From UBA6987 sp045616945 (lineage in GTDB: Bacteria > Bacillota > Clostridia > Lachnospirales > Lachnospiraceae), in assembly GCA_045616945.1 (NCBI GenBank), contig JAZLHR010000053.1, positions 1-9,597 of the forward strand: 9,597 bases of DNA, read 5' to 3'. The notes below the pieces were generated by a model. It worked only from the letters and a program-made list of their open reading frames with translations, did no database searches and was not told where the DNA came from. A program made the translations under genes and the position numbers. Each line of letters opens with the position of its first letter. The first letter of the stretch is position 1. Shown here piece by piece: positions 1-6,438 of this stretch.

Positions 1-3
1 TCA

Positions 4-12
4 ATTATACCA
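4..12 (-). promoter_or_regulatory. Candidate extended -10 of a leftward promoter
   Basis: Read on the minus strand, positions 12 to 4 give TGG followed by a perfect TATAAT, which is an extended -10 box. No good -35 hexamer lies 16-18 bp upstream, but extended -10 promoters can do without one. If real, it drives a gene to the left of the window, divergent from the nucleoside hydrolase. The gene itself is not visible. Confidence 0.35.
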
Positions 13-50
13 TGGGCTTTACCAAGCCGATTGATCGATTGTCAAGATGC

Positions 51-62
51 GGGAGATCTCCC
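51..62. promoter_or_regulatory. 12-bp perfect palindrome, possible operator
   Basis: GGGAGATCTCCC is a perfect 12-bp inverted repeat between the candidate leftward -10 and the nucleoside hydrolase gene. Just before it, CGATTG occurs twice with an 8-base period (28-33 and 36-41). The flanking bases can also form an alternative stem, TCCCC (59-63) with GGGGA (69-73). A regulator binding site is plausible from position, but no known operator is recognised. Confidence 0.3.
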
Positions 63-78
63 CTAGAGGGGGACATTC

Positions 79-97
79 TTCCTCTTTTTGAGAGGAA
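79..97 (+). other. Hairpin in the leader of the nucleoside hydrolase gene
   Basis: TTCCTCT (79-85) and AGAGGAA (91-97) form a perfect 7-bp stem around a 5-base loop. No U-run follows on either strand, so it is not a convincing terminator. It could be an mRNA leader hairpin or a protein site. A weak promoter, TTGAGA (88-93) with TATTAA (109-114) at 15-bp spacing, overlaps its right arm. If that promoter is used, the hairpin is DNA-level only and absent from the transcript. Confidence 0.3.
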
Positions 98-148
98 TAA
101 AGAGTAACTATTAACCTTACAAAAACTATTATACGAGGAGAATAAATT

Positions 149-1069
149 ATGCTGACCGAAATGCAGCGAATCCAAATGCTTCAGGCGCCCGCGGGCCGGG
201 TCGACGCGGTACTGGATACCGATACCTACAACGAGATCGATGACCAGTTTGCCCTCGCTTACATGCTTGAAAGCGGCAGCCGGATCCGCACGAAAGCGAT
301 TTTTGCAGCCCCGTTTTACAATGCCAATTCCGCAAGCCCCGCTGACGGAATGGAAAAGAGCTATGACGAGGTCCTGAAGCTGCTTTCCCTTATGAAGCGC
401 ACGGATTTGGTCCCTTTTGTCAAAAAAGGCTCGCGCGGATATCTGCGCGACGAGCATACCCCGCAGGAGAGTGAGGCGGCCCGGTATCTCATCGAGCTTT
501 CGAAGGATTATTCCCCGGAAAATCCGCTCTATGTCGTTGCGATCGGTGCGATCACCAATATCGCGTCGGCGCTCCTGCTGGACGAGACCCTGAAAGAGCG
601 GATCACGGTCATTTGGCTCGGCGGTCATGCTCAGCATTACTCGGATACCAAAGAATTCAATATGTATCAGGATATCGCTGCCGCAAGGATCGTATTCGGC
701 TGCGGCGTGCCCCTCGTGCAATATCCCTGCAAGGGCGTCGTATCGGCTTTTCAGGTGAGCGAGGCAGAACTTGACCGCTGGCTCAAAGGGGCCAATCCCC
801 TCTGCGATTATCTGGCCGTACATACAAAAGAAGCCGCCTGTGCCTATGCGGCGGGGAAGCCGTGGACAAGAGTGATCTGGGATGTGACGGCTGTTTCGTG
901 GCTGACGGGAAGCTTCTGCGGGCATCGGCTGATCGCCGCGCCGCAGCCCGAATATGACTTTACCTACGGCAGCGTCCCCGATGCGCACCTGATGCAATAT
1001 GTTTACTATATAGACCGGGACAAGCTCTTTCTCGACCTGGTGCAGAAGCTTACCGGCCGGCAGTTCTGA
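149..1069 (+). CDS. Nucleoside hydrolase (IUNH family), variant metal motif
   Basis: Probable cytoplasmic N-glycosidase of 306 residues that splits a ribonucleoside into base and ribose for salvage; the exact substrate cannot be read. The family's Ca2+-binding N-terminal loop is present as DTDTYNEIDDQFA (residues 23-35), with D25, D31 and D32 matching the canonical DxDPGxDD aspartates but with two extra residues between them. VVAIGAITNIASAL in the middle and VIWDVTAV near residues 242-248 are further family motifs, and D245 fits the last calcium ligand. In well-studied IUNH enzymes a histidine precedes that aspartate; here it is W244, so base recognition or catalysis may differ. Length is normal and no signal peptide is seen. 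The start is set by GAGGAG at 135-140, 8 bases before ATG. A 192-bp gap and a separate promoter divide it from the next gene. Family assignment is sure; nucleoside preference is not. Confidence 0.9.
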   Translation: MLTEMQRIQMLQAPAGRVDAVLDTDTYNEIDDQFALAYMLESGSRIRTKAIFAAPFYNANSASPADGMEKSYDEVLKLLSLMKRTDLVPFVKKGSRGYLRDEHTPQESEAARYLIELSKDYSPENPLYVVAIGAITNIASALLLDETLKERITVIWLGGHAQHYSDTKEFNMYQDIAAARIVFGCGVPLVQYPCKGVVSAFQVSEAELDRWLKGANPLCDYLAVHTKEAACAYAAGKPWTRVIWDVTAVSWLTGSFCGHRLIAAPQPEYDFTYGSVPDAHLMQYVYYIDRDKLFLDLVQKLTGRQF

Positions 1070-1101
1070 TCGGTATTGCGGGAGGACCGGTGCGGTGTCT
1101 G

Positions 1102-1125
1102 TTCCGGGTCTCATCCCGAAGTTTT
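1102..1125 (+). terminator. Weak possible terminator after the nucleoside hydrolase gene
   Basis: TTCCGGG (1102-1108) can pair with CCCGAA (1115-1120) around a 6-base loop with one bulged C, followed by GTTTT. The stem is short and the U-run is only four bases, so termination would be partial at best. Confidence 0.25.
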
Positions 1126-1155
1126 GCCTGCCGGGAGCCGGCCCTGCGTTGACCC

Positions 1156-1184
1156 TTGAAGCCGGGAAAGCAGTATGGTACAAT
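1156..1184 (+). promoter_or_regulatory. Sigma-70/SigA-type promoter for the amidohydrolase gene
   Basis: TTGAAG (1156-1161), an exact 17-bp spacer and TACAAT (1179-1184) preceded by TGG make a strong vegetative promoter with an extended -10. Transcription should begin near 1191, leaving a leader of about 70 bases before the ATG at 1262. The leader can form a small hairpin, AAGCG (1195-1199) with CGCTT (1207-1211). The promoter suggests that the amidohydrolase can be expressed independently of the nucleoside hydrolase. Confidence 0.65.
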
Positions 1185-1261
1185 ACCCGCAGGGAAGCGG
1201 ACGCTGCGCTTACGGCGCGTGAGGCTGCATTCCCGGAAAACGGATACTACGGGAGGCTGTA

Positions 1262-2857
1262 ATGAAGACACTGATAAAAAACGGCAGGATCTATGACGGA
1301 ACAGGCGCGGAGCCATTTGAAGGCAGCGTTCTCATTGACGGAGAAAAGATCGTCGGTGTCGGTGCTTTGGACGAAGCGGAAGCGGACCGGGTCATCGACC
1401 TCGGCGGAAAATCGCTTGCTCCCGGATTTATAGATATCCATTCGCACAATGACTGGTTTGCCATCAAAAAGGAACCTCTCAAATATTTCGATCCCTTTAT
1501 CCGGCAGGGCATCACGACCTTCGTCACCGGAAACTGCGGTCTGTCCGCCATCGGCTTCGAGGACGGCACGGAAAATATCGGCAGGATCGGCGGCGGTCTG
1601 TTCGGATTTCACGATACGACGGGAAAATACGGGACGTTCGGGGCCTATCAGGCCGCAGTGGACCAGAAAATGCCCTGTAATACTGCCGTGCTGGTGGGAC
1701 ATTGTTCGGCAAGAGCTTCCGTAGCCGGATATGAAAACCGGAAACTGACGCCCGAGGAAGAAGAAAGGATGCTGGGCATCCTGGAAAAAGCCCTGCAGGA
1801 GGGCGCCGCGGGCATTTCGCTCGGGCTGATGTACGAACCGGGTCTTTACGCGGATACGGAGGAACTCAAAAAAGTAGCGGCCCTGTGCTGCAGATACAAC
1901 AAGCCGCTGACGGTTCATCCGAGGGCGGAAAGCAAGGTCTCCATGTCCTATGACAAGCTTCTGGGACGTTCGCATCTGCTGCGTGCCGAAGATGAACTGG
2001 CCGAGATCGCCAAGGGAACGAATCTGAAGCTGCAGCATTCTCACGCGATCTTCGTCGGCCGCCAATCCTTCCGGGACAAGGACGAATTCCTGAAGATCCA
2101 GAATGAGCTGCGCGCCGCGGGCGTAGACGCCATGTTCGATATTTACAATGAAACGCTGGGCGTTTCGGTCATCACGGTCATCCTTCCCGCATGGTATCAG
2201 GGAATGAGCCGGGAGGAGCGGAAAAAGCCTTTCAACAGGTTGAAGCTGCGTGTATTGGTATCGGTGTCCGCATTGCTGCTGGGCTTCGGCTTCAAGGACA
2301 TCCAGATCGCCTATATCGGACCCGGTTATGAGAAGTACGAAGGGAAGACCGTTCATGAGATCGCAGCCGAAAACGGAAAATCCGATCTGGATATGTACCT
2401 TCAGCTCTGCGAGGAGAGCAATTTCCAGGGCCGCGTGAACATGGGACCTTATACGACTCCCGAGATCATCCGCGAGTTTGAACATAATCCCAACTGCCTG
2501 TATATGACCGATGCGTGGGTGGAAGATCACGGTGTCCAGAATCCCGCCATTTACGACTGCTTCCCGAAATTCCTGCAGGATTCCCTGAAGGGCATCGGCG
2601 ATACGCTCCCCGCGACCGTGCGGCGTATGACCGGCGCTGCGGCGGACCGCTTCATGCTGAAAGACCGCGGATATGTGAAGCCCGGCTGCTATGCCGATCT
2701 GACTGTTTTCGACGAGGCCGCCATTCTTGCTGCCGTGCCGGATAAGACCTGCTCCTTCGGAATCGAAAAGGTCTTTATCAACGGCGCGCAGGTCCTGGAC
2801 GGCGGCCGGCTGGATACGGAACTGCTGAAGACCAGCGGACAGGCGATCACGGTATAG
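1262..2857 (+). CDS. N-acyl-D-amino-acid deacylase-type amidohydrolase
   Basis: Metal-dependent amidohydrolase of 531 residues, closest in motif pattern to D-aminoacylase, which removes the acyl group from N-acyl-D-amino acids. The N-terminal beta-sandwich piece (MKTLIKNGRIYDGTG) leads into the TIM barrel. Visible candidate ligands by analogy with D-aminoacylase are H60 and H62 (GFIDIHSHND), C92 (TGNCGLSAIG, the family's metal-binding Cys), H219 (TVHPRAES), H259 or H261 (LQHSHAIF) and D417 (MTDAWVEDHG). GISLGLMYEPG (184-194) is another family hallmark, and KPGCYADLTVFD closes the C-terminal sandwich. Several relatives act on other amides (acyl-glutamate or acyl-aspartate, D-hydantoin-like compounds), so substrate is open. 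It is somewhat longer than the roughly 480-residue characterised enzymes, with extra sequence around 290-350. No signal peptide, so cytoplasmic. GGGAGG (1251-1256) lies 5 bases before the start, and a strong hairpin terminator follows the stop by about 46 bases. Confidence 0.85.
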   Translation: MKTLIKNGRIYDGTGAEPFEGSVLIDGEKIVGVGALDEAEADRVIDLGGKSLAPGFIDIHSHNDWFAIKKEPLKYFDPFIRQGITTFVTGNCGLSAIGFEDGTENIGRIGGGLFGFHDTTGKYGTFGAYQAAVDQKMPCNTAVLVGHCSARASVAGYENRKLTPEEEERMLGILEKALQEGAAGISLGLMYEPGLYADTEELKKVAALCCRYNKPLTVHPRAESKVSMSYDKLLGRSHLLRAEDELAEIAKGTNLKLQHSHAIFVGRQSFRDKDEFLKIQNELRAAGVDAMFDIYNETLGVSVITVILPAWYQGMSREERKKPFNRLKLRVLVSVSALLLGFGFKDIQIAYIGPGYEKYEGKTVHEIAAENGKSDLDMYLQLCEESNFQGRVNMGPYTTPEIIREFEHNPNCLYMTDAWVEDHGVQNPAIYDCFPKFLQDSLKGIGDTLPATVRRMTGAAADRFMLKDRGYVKPGCYADLTVFDEAAILAAVPDKTCSFGIEKVFINGAQVLDGGRLDTELLKTSGQAITV

Positions 2858-2903
2858 ATCGCCCCGAAGAGAGGGAGACTGCTTTGCTTCCGGAAATAAT
2901 ACA

Positions 2904-2950
2904 AAATCGCCTGTTCGGCCTTTCGGACCGGGCAGGCGATTTGCTTTTTT
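2904..2950 (+). terminator. Strong rho-independent terminator, probably shared by convergent genes
   Basis: AAATCGCCTG (2904-2913) pairs with CAGGCGATTT (2933-2942). The stem continues through two U-G pairs and CGG/CCG to about 15 bp, with a 9-base loop. GC then TTTTTT (2945-2950) follows on the plus strand, ending the amidohydrolase transcript. On the minus strand the stem is followed by TTTTGT-type sequence starting within its own A-run, and it lies about 50 bases past the MFS stop, so it can plausibly serve both directions. Confidence 0.85.
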
Positions 2951-3000
2951 GAGGATCGTTGGTGATCTTTTTGTATTGGGAATGTGAAGAATTCCGCTTC

Positions 3001-4221
3001 CTACCGTTTTGAGGCTTTGCGCCTGTTCCGGCTGCCGGTATCCGGCAGCATCCATATCGCGGCAAGTGACGCGCAGGGGAAGATGAGCGCCGCCAGGATC
3101 CCGGTCTCCAGTCTGCCGCCGCAGCGGTCCGCGACAAAACCGACCAAAGAAGGCCCCACGGTGCAGCCGATATCTCCGGCGCAGGCCAAAAATGAAAACA
3201 TGAGCACGCCGCCGCGCGGCAGAAGCTTGGAACCCATGGAAAGGGTCCCGGGCCACAGGATGCCGACGCCCAATCCGCACAGACCGCAGCCGAGCAGACT
3301 GCCGAGCGGCCAGGGCGAAAAGACCACTGCCAGATATCCGGCGATGCAGATGCCGGAGCAGACCAGCATATATTTCCGAATGGAGATATTCTCACCTATC
3401 TGCGCGTAGAACAGCCTTCCGAAGCCGCTGAGCAGGGCAAATAGCAGCGGACCGAGCAGATCTCCCTGCGTTTTCGGCACTCCCAGACCGTTTTCCGCCA
3501 GTGCGGAGGCCCATTGGGAAATGGCCAGCTCCGCGGCACCGGCGGCAGTCATCAGAACCAGTGTCCGGATGAATACCTTCTGCTTCAGCAGTTCGCGGGC
3601 ACTGAGGCCGGAACCGGTTTTGTCGGCCTCCAATTGAAAGATCGGCACCTTCAGAAAAGCGATGCCGTCCGCGATGGGGATGAGTGCCCAGAACAGACTC
3701 AGCCACTCCCAATGATCTTCCCCGAAGAGCACGAAAAACAGAGTGGAAAGCAGAATCACACCGGCCAGCCCCCAATTGAAAAAGGAATGGAGCAGGCTCA
3801 TCAGGCGCGTATGGTTCGGGCTGGGGCAGGCTTCTACGATGGGGCTGACCATGACTTCGATGAAGGCGGCCCCGAGAGAGTAGAAGAAGGCGGCGATCAG
3901 GATCCCGTAAAAGGGCGTCCGGAAGCTGTTCGCCAGGAGCGGCAGCAGGATCAGTCCGATCGCGGAAAACGCATTGGCAAGCAGAATGCCGGTACGGATG
4001 CCGATTTTTTTAAGCAGGGACGGGATCAGCAGATCGCATAGGATCTGCAGGGAGAAGGTTACGGTAACGAGCAGAGAAAGCTGTGCCAGTGACACGCCGT
4101 AGCGGGTCTGAAACAGTACGAACAGCAGCGGGGCAAACTGGCAGGCGATCGCCTGTACGATATAGTCGGTAAAAGCGGCAAAAAGCGTGCTGCGGTAAGA
4201 TTCGATAAGCTTGGAAGACAA
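3001..4221 (-). CDS. Major facilitator superfamily transporter, substrate unknown
   Basis: Polytopic inner-membrane carrier of 406 residues with about 12 predicted hydrophobic segments in a 6+6 layout. The central hydrophilic linker lies near residues 194-216 and the C-terminal tail is basic and cytosolic. MFS landmarks include LLIPSLLKKIGIRTG after the second segment, SQWASALAENGLG (235-247) at the start of the second half, and GFGRLFYAQIG (266-276). Nothing identifies the substrate. An upstream in-frame TTG at 4248 gives 415 residues, but AGGAGAG (4229-4235) sits 7 bases before the TTG at 4221, so I chose the shorter form. That start codon is non-ATG. Its own promoter lies at 4281-4309, inside the end of the upstream gene. 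Codon choice differs from all neighbours: four TCA codons (3010, 3067, 3193, 4090) and two CTA codons (3442, 4039). Family certain, function unknown. Confidence 0.85.
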   Translation of the reverse strand: MSSKLIESYRSTLFAAFTDYIVQAIACQFAPLLFVLFQTRYGVSLAQLSLLVTVTFSLQILCDLLIPSLLKKIGIRTGILLANAFSAIGLILLPLLANSFRTPFYGILIAAFFYSLGAAFIEVMVSPIVEACPSPNHTRLMSLLHSFFNWGLAGVILLSTLFFVLFGEDHWEWLSLFWALIPIADGIAFLKVPIFQLEADKTGSGLSARELLKQKVFIRTLVLMTAAGAAELAISQWASALAENGLGVPKTQGDLLGPLLFALLSGFGRLFYAQIGENISIRKYMLVCSGICIAGYLAVVFSPWPLGSLLGCGLCGLGVGILWPGTLSMGSKLLPRGGVLMFSFLACAGDIGCTVGPSLVGFVADRCGGRLETGILAALIFPCASLAAIWMLPDTGSRNRRKASKR

Positions 4222-4228
4222 GATATTT

Positions 4229-4235
4229 CTCTCCT
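4229..4235 (-). promoter_or_regulatory. Ribosome binding site deciding the MFS start
   Basis: On the minus strand AGGAGAG is followed by a 7-base spacer and TTG (4221-4219). The competing in-frame TTG at 4248 lies upstream of this site with no comparable Shine-Dalgarno sequence, and the terminator U-run lies against it. Confidence 0.7.
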
Positions 4236-4245
4236 GAAAATACGA

Positions 4246-4277
4246 CAAAAAATAAGCAGAGACCCGAAGGCCTCTGC
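4246..4277 (-). terminator. Rho-independent terminator with UUCG loop, end of the glutaminase-like gene
   Basis: On the minus strand GCAGAGGCC, loop TTCG, GGTCTCTGC form a 9-bp stem with one G-U pair and a stable UUCG tetraloop, followed by TTATTTTTTG. It lies 28 bases past the stop of the upstream gene. Transcripts from the glutaminase-like gene should mostly end here, although the MFS gene follows in the same direction. Confidence 0.85.
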
Positions 4278-4280
4278 CGT

Positions 4281-4309
4281 ATTGTATCAGATAGAACGGG
4301 AAGAATCAA
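4281..4309 (-). promoter_or_regulatory. Promoter for the MFS gene, overlapping the upstream stop codon
   Basis: On the minus strand TTGATT (4309-4304), exactly 17 bp and TACAAT (4286-4281) preceded by TGA form a strong extended -10 promoter. The -35 box contains the TGA stop codon of the glutaminase-like gene. The expected start point is near 4274, inside the first arm of the terminator stem at 4269-4277. Confidence 0.7.
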
Positions 4310-6270
4310 CCCTTGCGGCGGCTCCAAGCCTTCATCAAAAGGGGCATGAACACACCGCCCTGTACGCTGCGGGCGATAAATCTTTCGTAATATCCGGTTT
4401 CCGTGTTGTAGAAATCAGAGAACGGAACGTGAGATTCCGATTCGCGCAGGAACTTTGCCAACGGCTTCATCAAAGCCATACGGCTCTTTTTATCGTCCGC
4501 CATGGCAGCGACCCACATGGTCCAGTCGGACTTGGTATATTCGCAGCGGGAATCGAGCGGCAGACCGTACGCATTGAGGCGGGGCAGGTAGCTGGCGATC
4601 TCTTTCCGGTAGAATTCATCCGGCAAAATGCCGAATTTCATCAATTTGTCCCAGACAAGATTGTATTTTTGGCTCCAACCGGTCTTTTCAAAGGTCAGAT
4701 ACGTATAGCCGCCTGCATCGGCGCGGGCCAGCCAGCTATCGCCCATCGCGTGGGCTTTCTGACGCAGCTCGGCGGCTTTTTCGGTCTGGCCGATCTTGTT
4801 CAGGATCCAACTGTATGCCGCGACGCCCATGATGGCTTTGGCGGAAAGGTTCACATTATGCGCCAGATGACCGGCAAAATCGTCCGTGCAGAGCTGCTCG
4901 CCGGGATCTTCGCCGTACTGCAGCAGGTATTGATTCCACTTTTCCAGCAGATCCAGATTTTCCTTGATGAGGCCGAATTTGCCGTCGGCAAAGGCCGCGG
5001 AGGCCAGCATCAGGATCATGTTGGCGCTTTCTTCAACCGGCATCTGCTTCTTGAAATTGTATGCGTCCACACTGGCGGGGTAGAGGTAGTAGGGCGCGAT
5101 CGTGTTGCCCTCGGAGTGGTTCTGATTCCGCAGATAAGCGGCGTAGATCTGTCCGTTGAGTACCGGGTAGCGGCCCACATCGTGCGGCGCGAAATCGTAA
5201 TGCCAGATGGGCATCCGGCTGAATTTCAGAACGGGGCGGCACATGGCACGCACGAGTTCGGGGCAGTAGAGCAGATACAGCGGCACGGAGGGATAGCTGA
5301 CGTCTACGGTCGCGGCGCAGCCGTTGGAGTCGTTTTCTTTGGAAATGAACAGCAGGTCGCCGTTCTTGTCGGCCACCAGCTTATGGGCGGCTACGGACTG
5401 GCGGTAAGCAGCGGTGACGATCAGGGCATAGTCCCTGCCGCCGATCTTTTCCGCGTCGGCCAGCAGCTTTGCGTCAAAGGCTTCGCAGCGGGAGAGCAGG
5501 GCATCGTGCTGCTGACTGAATTCCTGCATGGCCTGCGTGATGGTTTTGCCGTTTCTGGCGTAATAGGCCGGCAGAAGCTGTCCGAAATAATTGATGGAAG
5601 CGATATCGTCATATCCGACCAGCAGGGAGAAGGAACAGGGCTCCTCGCAGACCTTGACGAAATCCAGCGTAATGGCGGATTTTTCGGTCGAGAAGGTAAT
5701 ATTGCCGTCCTTCGTGCCGAGGAAAAGATATCCCCAGTCCTGTGTCAGATGATCGCCGGAACCGGAAAGCGGTTTCTGCTGCATCTGGCCCATATAACCG
5801 AGCTTCAATTCGCCGTCGGCAAAAAGGTCGCGGCGCATACGGGGCGTGTTTTCACCGGCATAGACGGTATCCTCGGAAAAGTTCAGATTGACGGAGACAT
5901 TATGCTTCTTGCCGTCGGTAAATTCCAACTTGTAATCCACGAAGCTGATCGGTGTGGAAAGAATATCCAGATCATCCGACAGCAGCGGCGAAGTAAAGCG
6001 CAGGGTCAGACGGATCCCGAGATCTTCATATACGTAGACGGAACTGAGAGGGGTGACCACGGTATCCGTGCAATGCAGGGGACTGTCGCCTCCGCGGCCG
6101 AAATAGCGGCGGGGAAGTCCGTCTATTTTGATGGTACCCAGCATACGCTTGGGCGCACCGGCCCAGTGGCGGGAATCATCTGCCGTCGGCAGCTTGGCTG
6201 TCTGCCACCAGCTGAACATGGGATCATGCGTAATAAGCGGGATCGCAGGGAGAGAAGTAGTATATTGCAT
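4306..6270 (-). CDS. Glutaminase A-like protein (DUF4964/DUF5127/DUF4965/DUF1793 type)
   Basis: Protein of 654 residues covering the whole domain set of the fungal GtaA and Bacteroides-type glutaminase family. The short N-terminal module (PLITHDPMFSWWQTAKLP, 11-28) is followed by a beta-rich region (about 60-270) and a helical toroid-type C-terminal region. Conserved-looking stretches include DVSYPSVPLYLLYCPELV (323-340), HYDFAPHDVGRYPVLNGQ (357-374), PVEESANMILML (411-422), CTDDFAGHLAHNVNLSAK (461-478), YNLVWDKL (536-543) and YTKSDWTMWVAAM (578-590). GtaA hydrolyses L-glutamine, but most bacterial members are untested, and the carboxylate-rich toroid fold also resembles glycosidases, so the reaction is unproven. 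Fungal GtaA is secreted, whereas this one begins directly at the first domain with no signal peptide and should be cytoplasmic. GGAGG (6278-6282) stands 7 bases before the ATG. A terminator follows the stop, and the MFS gene lies just downstream. Confidence 0.85.
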   Translation of the reverse strand: MQYTTSLPAIPLITHDPMFSWWQTAKLPTADDSRHWAGAPKRMLGTIKIDGLPRRYFGRGGDSPLHCTDTVVTPLSSVYVYEDLGIRLTLRFTSPLLSDDLDILSTPISFVDYKLEFTDGKKHNVSVNLNFSEDTVYAGENTPRMRRDLFADGELKLGYMGQMQQKPLSGSGDHLTQDWGYLFLGTKDGNITFSTEKSAITLDFVKVCEEPCSFSLLVGYDDIASINYFGQLLPAYYARNGKTITQAMQEFSQQHDALLSRCEAFDAKLLADAEKIGGRDYALIVTAAYRQSVAAHKLVADKNGDLLFISKENDSNGCAATVDVSYPSVPLYLLYCPELVRAMCRPVLKFSRMPIWHYDFAPHDVGRYPVLNGQIYAAYLRNQNHSEGNTIAPYYLYPASVDAYNFKKQMPVEESANMILMLASAAFADGKFGLIKENLDLLEKWNQYLLQYGEDPGEQLCTDDFAGHLAHNVNLSAKAIMGVAAYSWILNKIGQTEKAAELRQKAHAMGDSWLARADAGGYTYLTFEKTGWSQKYNLVWDKLMKFGILPDEFYRKEIASYLPRLNAYGLPLDSRCEYTKSDWTMWVAAMADDKKSRMALMKPLAKFLRESESHVPFSDFYNTETGYYERFIARSVQGGVFMPLLMKAWSRRKG

Positions 6271-6315
6271 AGGAAAACCTCCGATGATGTGGGCGGGAAG
6301 AGGCCCTTTTCAGTG

Positions 6316-6325
6316 CCGGATCCGG
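6316..6325. repeat. 10-bp palindrome in the leader of the glutaminase-like gene
   Basis: CCGGATCCGG is a perfect palindrome about 45 bases upstream of the start codon and downstream of the candidate promoter at 6344-6372. It would lie in the mRNA leader. A short operator or chance are both possible. Confidence 0.25.
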
Positions 6326-6343
6326 ATGCCGGCCGCTCCCGTA

Positions 6344-6372
6344 AGAGTAGCAAAAAAGAGGGAAAATAGCAA
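6344..6372 (-). promoter_or_regulatory. Candidate promoter for the glutaminase-like gene
   Basis: On the minus strand TTGCTA (6372-6367), 17 bp, TGC and TACTCT (6349-6344). Spacing and the TG extension are ideal, but the -10 matches consensus at only three positions, so an activator may be needed. The start point would be near 6337, giving a leader of about 65 bases. Confidence 0.4.
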
Positions 6373-6382
6373 GATAAAGCTC

Positions 6383-6401
6383 CCCGAAAAATATATTCGG
6401 G
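6383..6401. promoter_or_regulatory. 19-bp dyad between divergent promoters, possible shared operator
   Basis: CCCGAAAAATATATTCGGG has 6-bp perfect arms (CCCGAA and TTCGGG) around a 7-base AT-rich centre. It sits just upstream of the candidate -35 of the glutaminase-like gene and about 30 bases upstream of the antiporter -10. No U-run follows, so it is not a terminator. Confidence 0.4.
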
Positions 6402-6429
6402 CTTCAAGGTCGTAAAAATCCTGTTTTTG

Positions 6430-6438
6430 TGGTATGAT
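6430..6438 (+). promoter_or_regulatory. Extended -10 promoter for the antiporter gene
   Basis: TGG followed by TATGAT (6433-6438) is a good extended -10; the -35 region (about 6410-6415, TCGTAA) is poor. The start point near 6445 lies downstream of the in-frame ATG at 6434, which therefore could not be translated from this transcript. This supports the start at 6470. Confidence 0.55.

Noticed and set aside
5..1183. Long minus-strand open frame (392 codons) antisense to the nucleoside hydrolase gene
   Set aside because: It is codon-aligned with the real gene and open only because TTA, CTA and TCA are absent from the sense codons. The translation has no recognisable domain and no ribosome binding site.
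2858..3000. Small gene in the gap between the amidohydrolase and MFS genes
   Set aside because: The gap holds only the shared terminator. No open frame there has a ribosome binding site or stays clear of the hairpin.
1247..3280. 677-codon minus-strand open frame antisense to the amidohydrolase gene
   Set aside because: Same codon-aligned shadow effect. It runs through the strong terminator at 2904-2950 and into the MFS gene, and its translation shows no family motifs, while the sense strand has a full set of amidohydrolase motifs.
6316..6345. GC-rich palindromic sequence as a terminator or riboswitch
   Set aside because: There is no U-run after the CCGGATCCGG palindrome, and no known riboswitch consensus could be recognised in the roughly 65-base leader.
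4282..6369. 695-codon plus-strand open frame antisense to the glutaminase-like gene
   Set aside because: Codon-aligned shadow. The sense strand has a good ribosome binding site, a terminator and family motifs; the antisense product has no membrane, domain or motif pattern.
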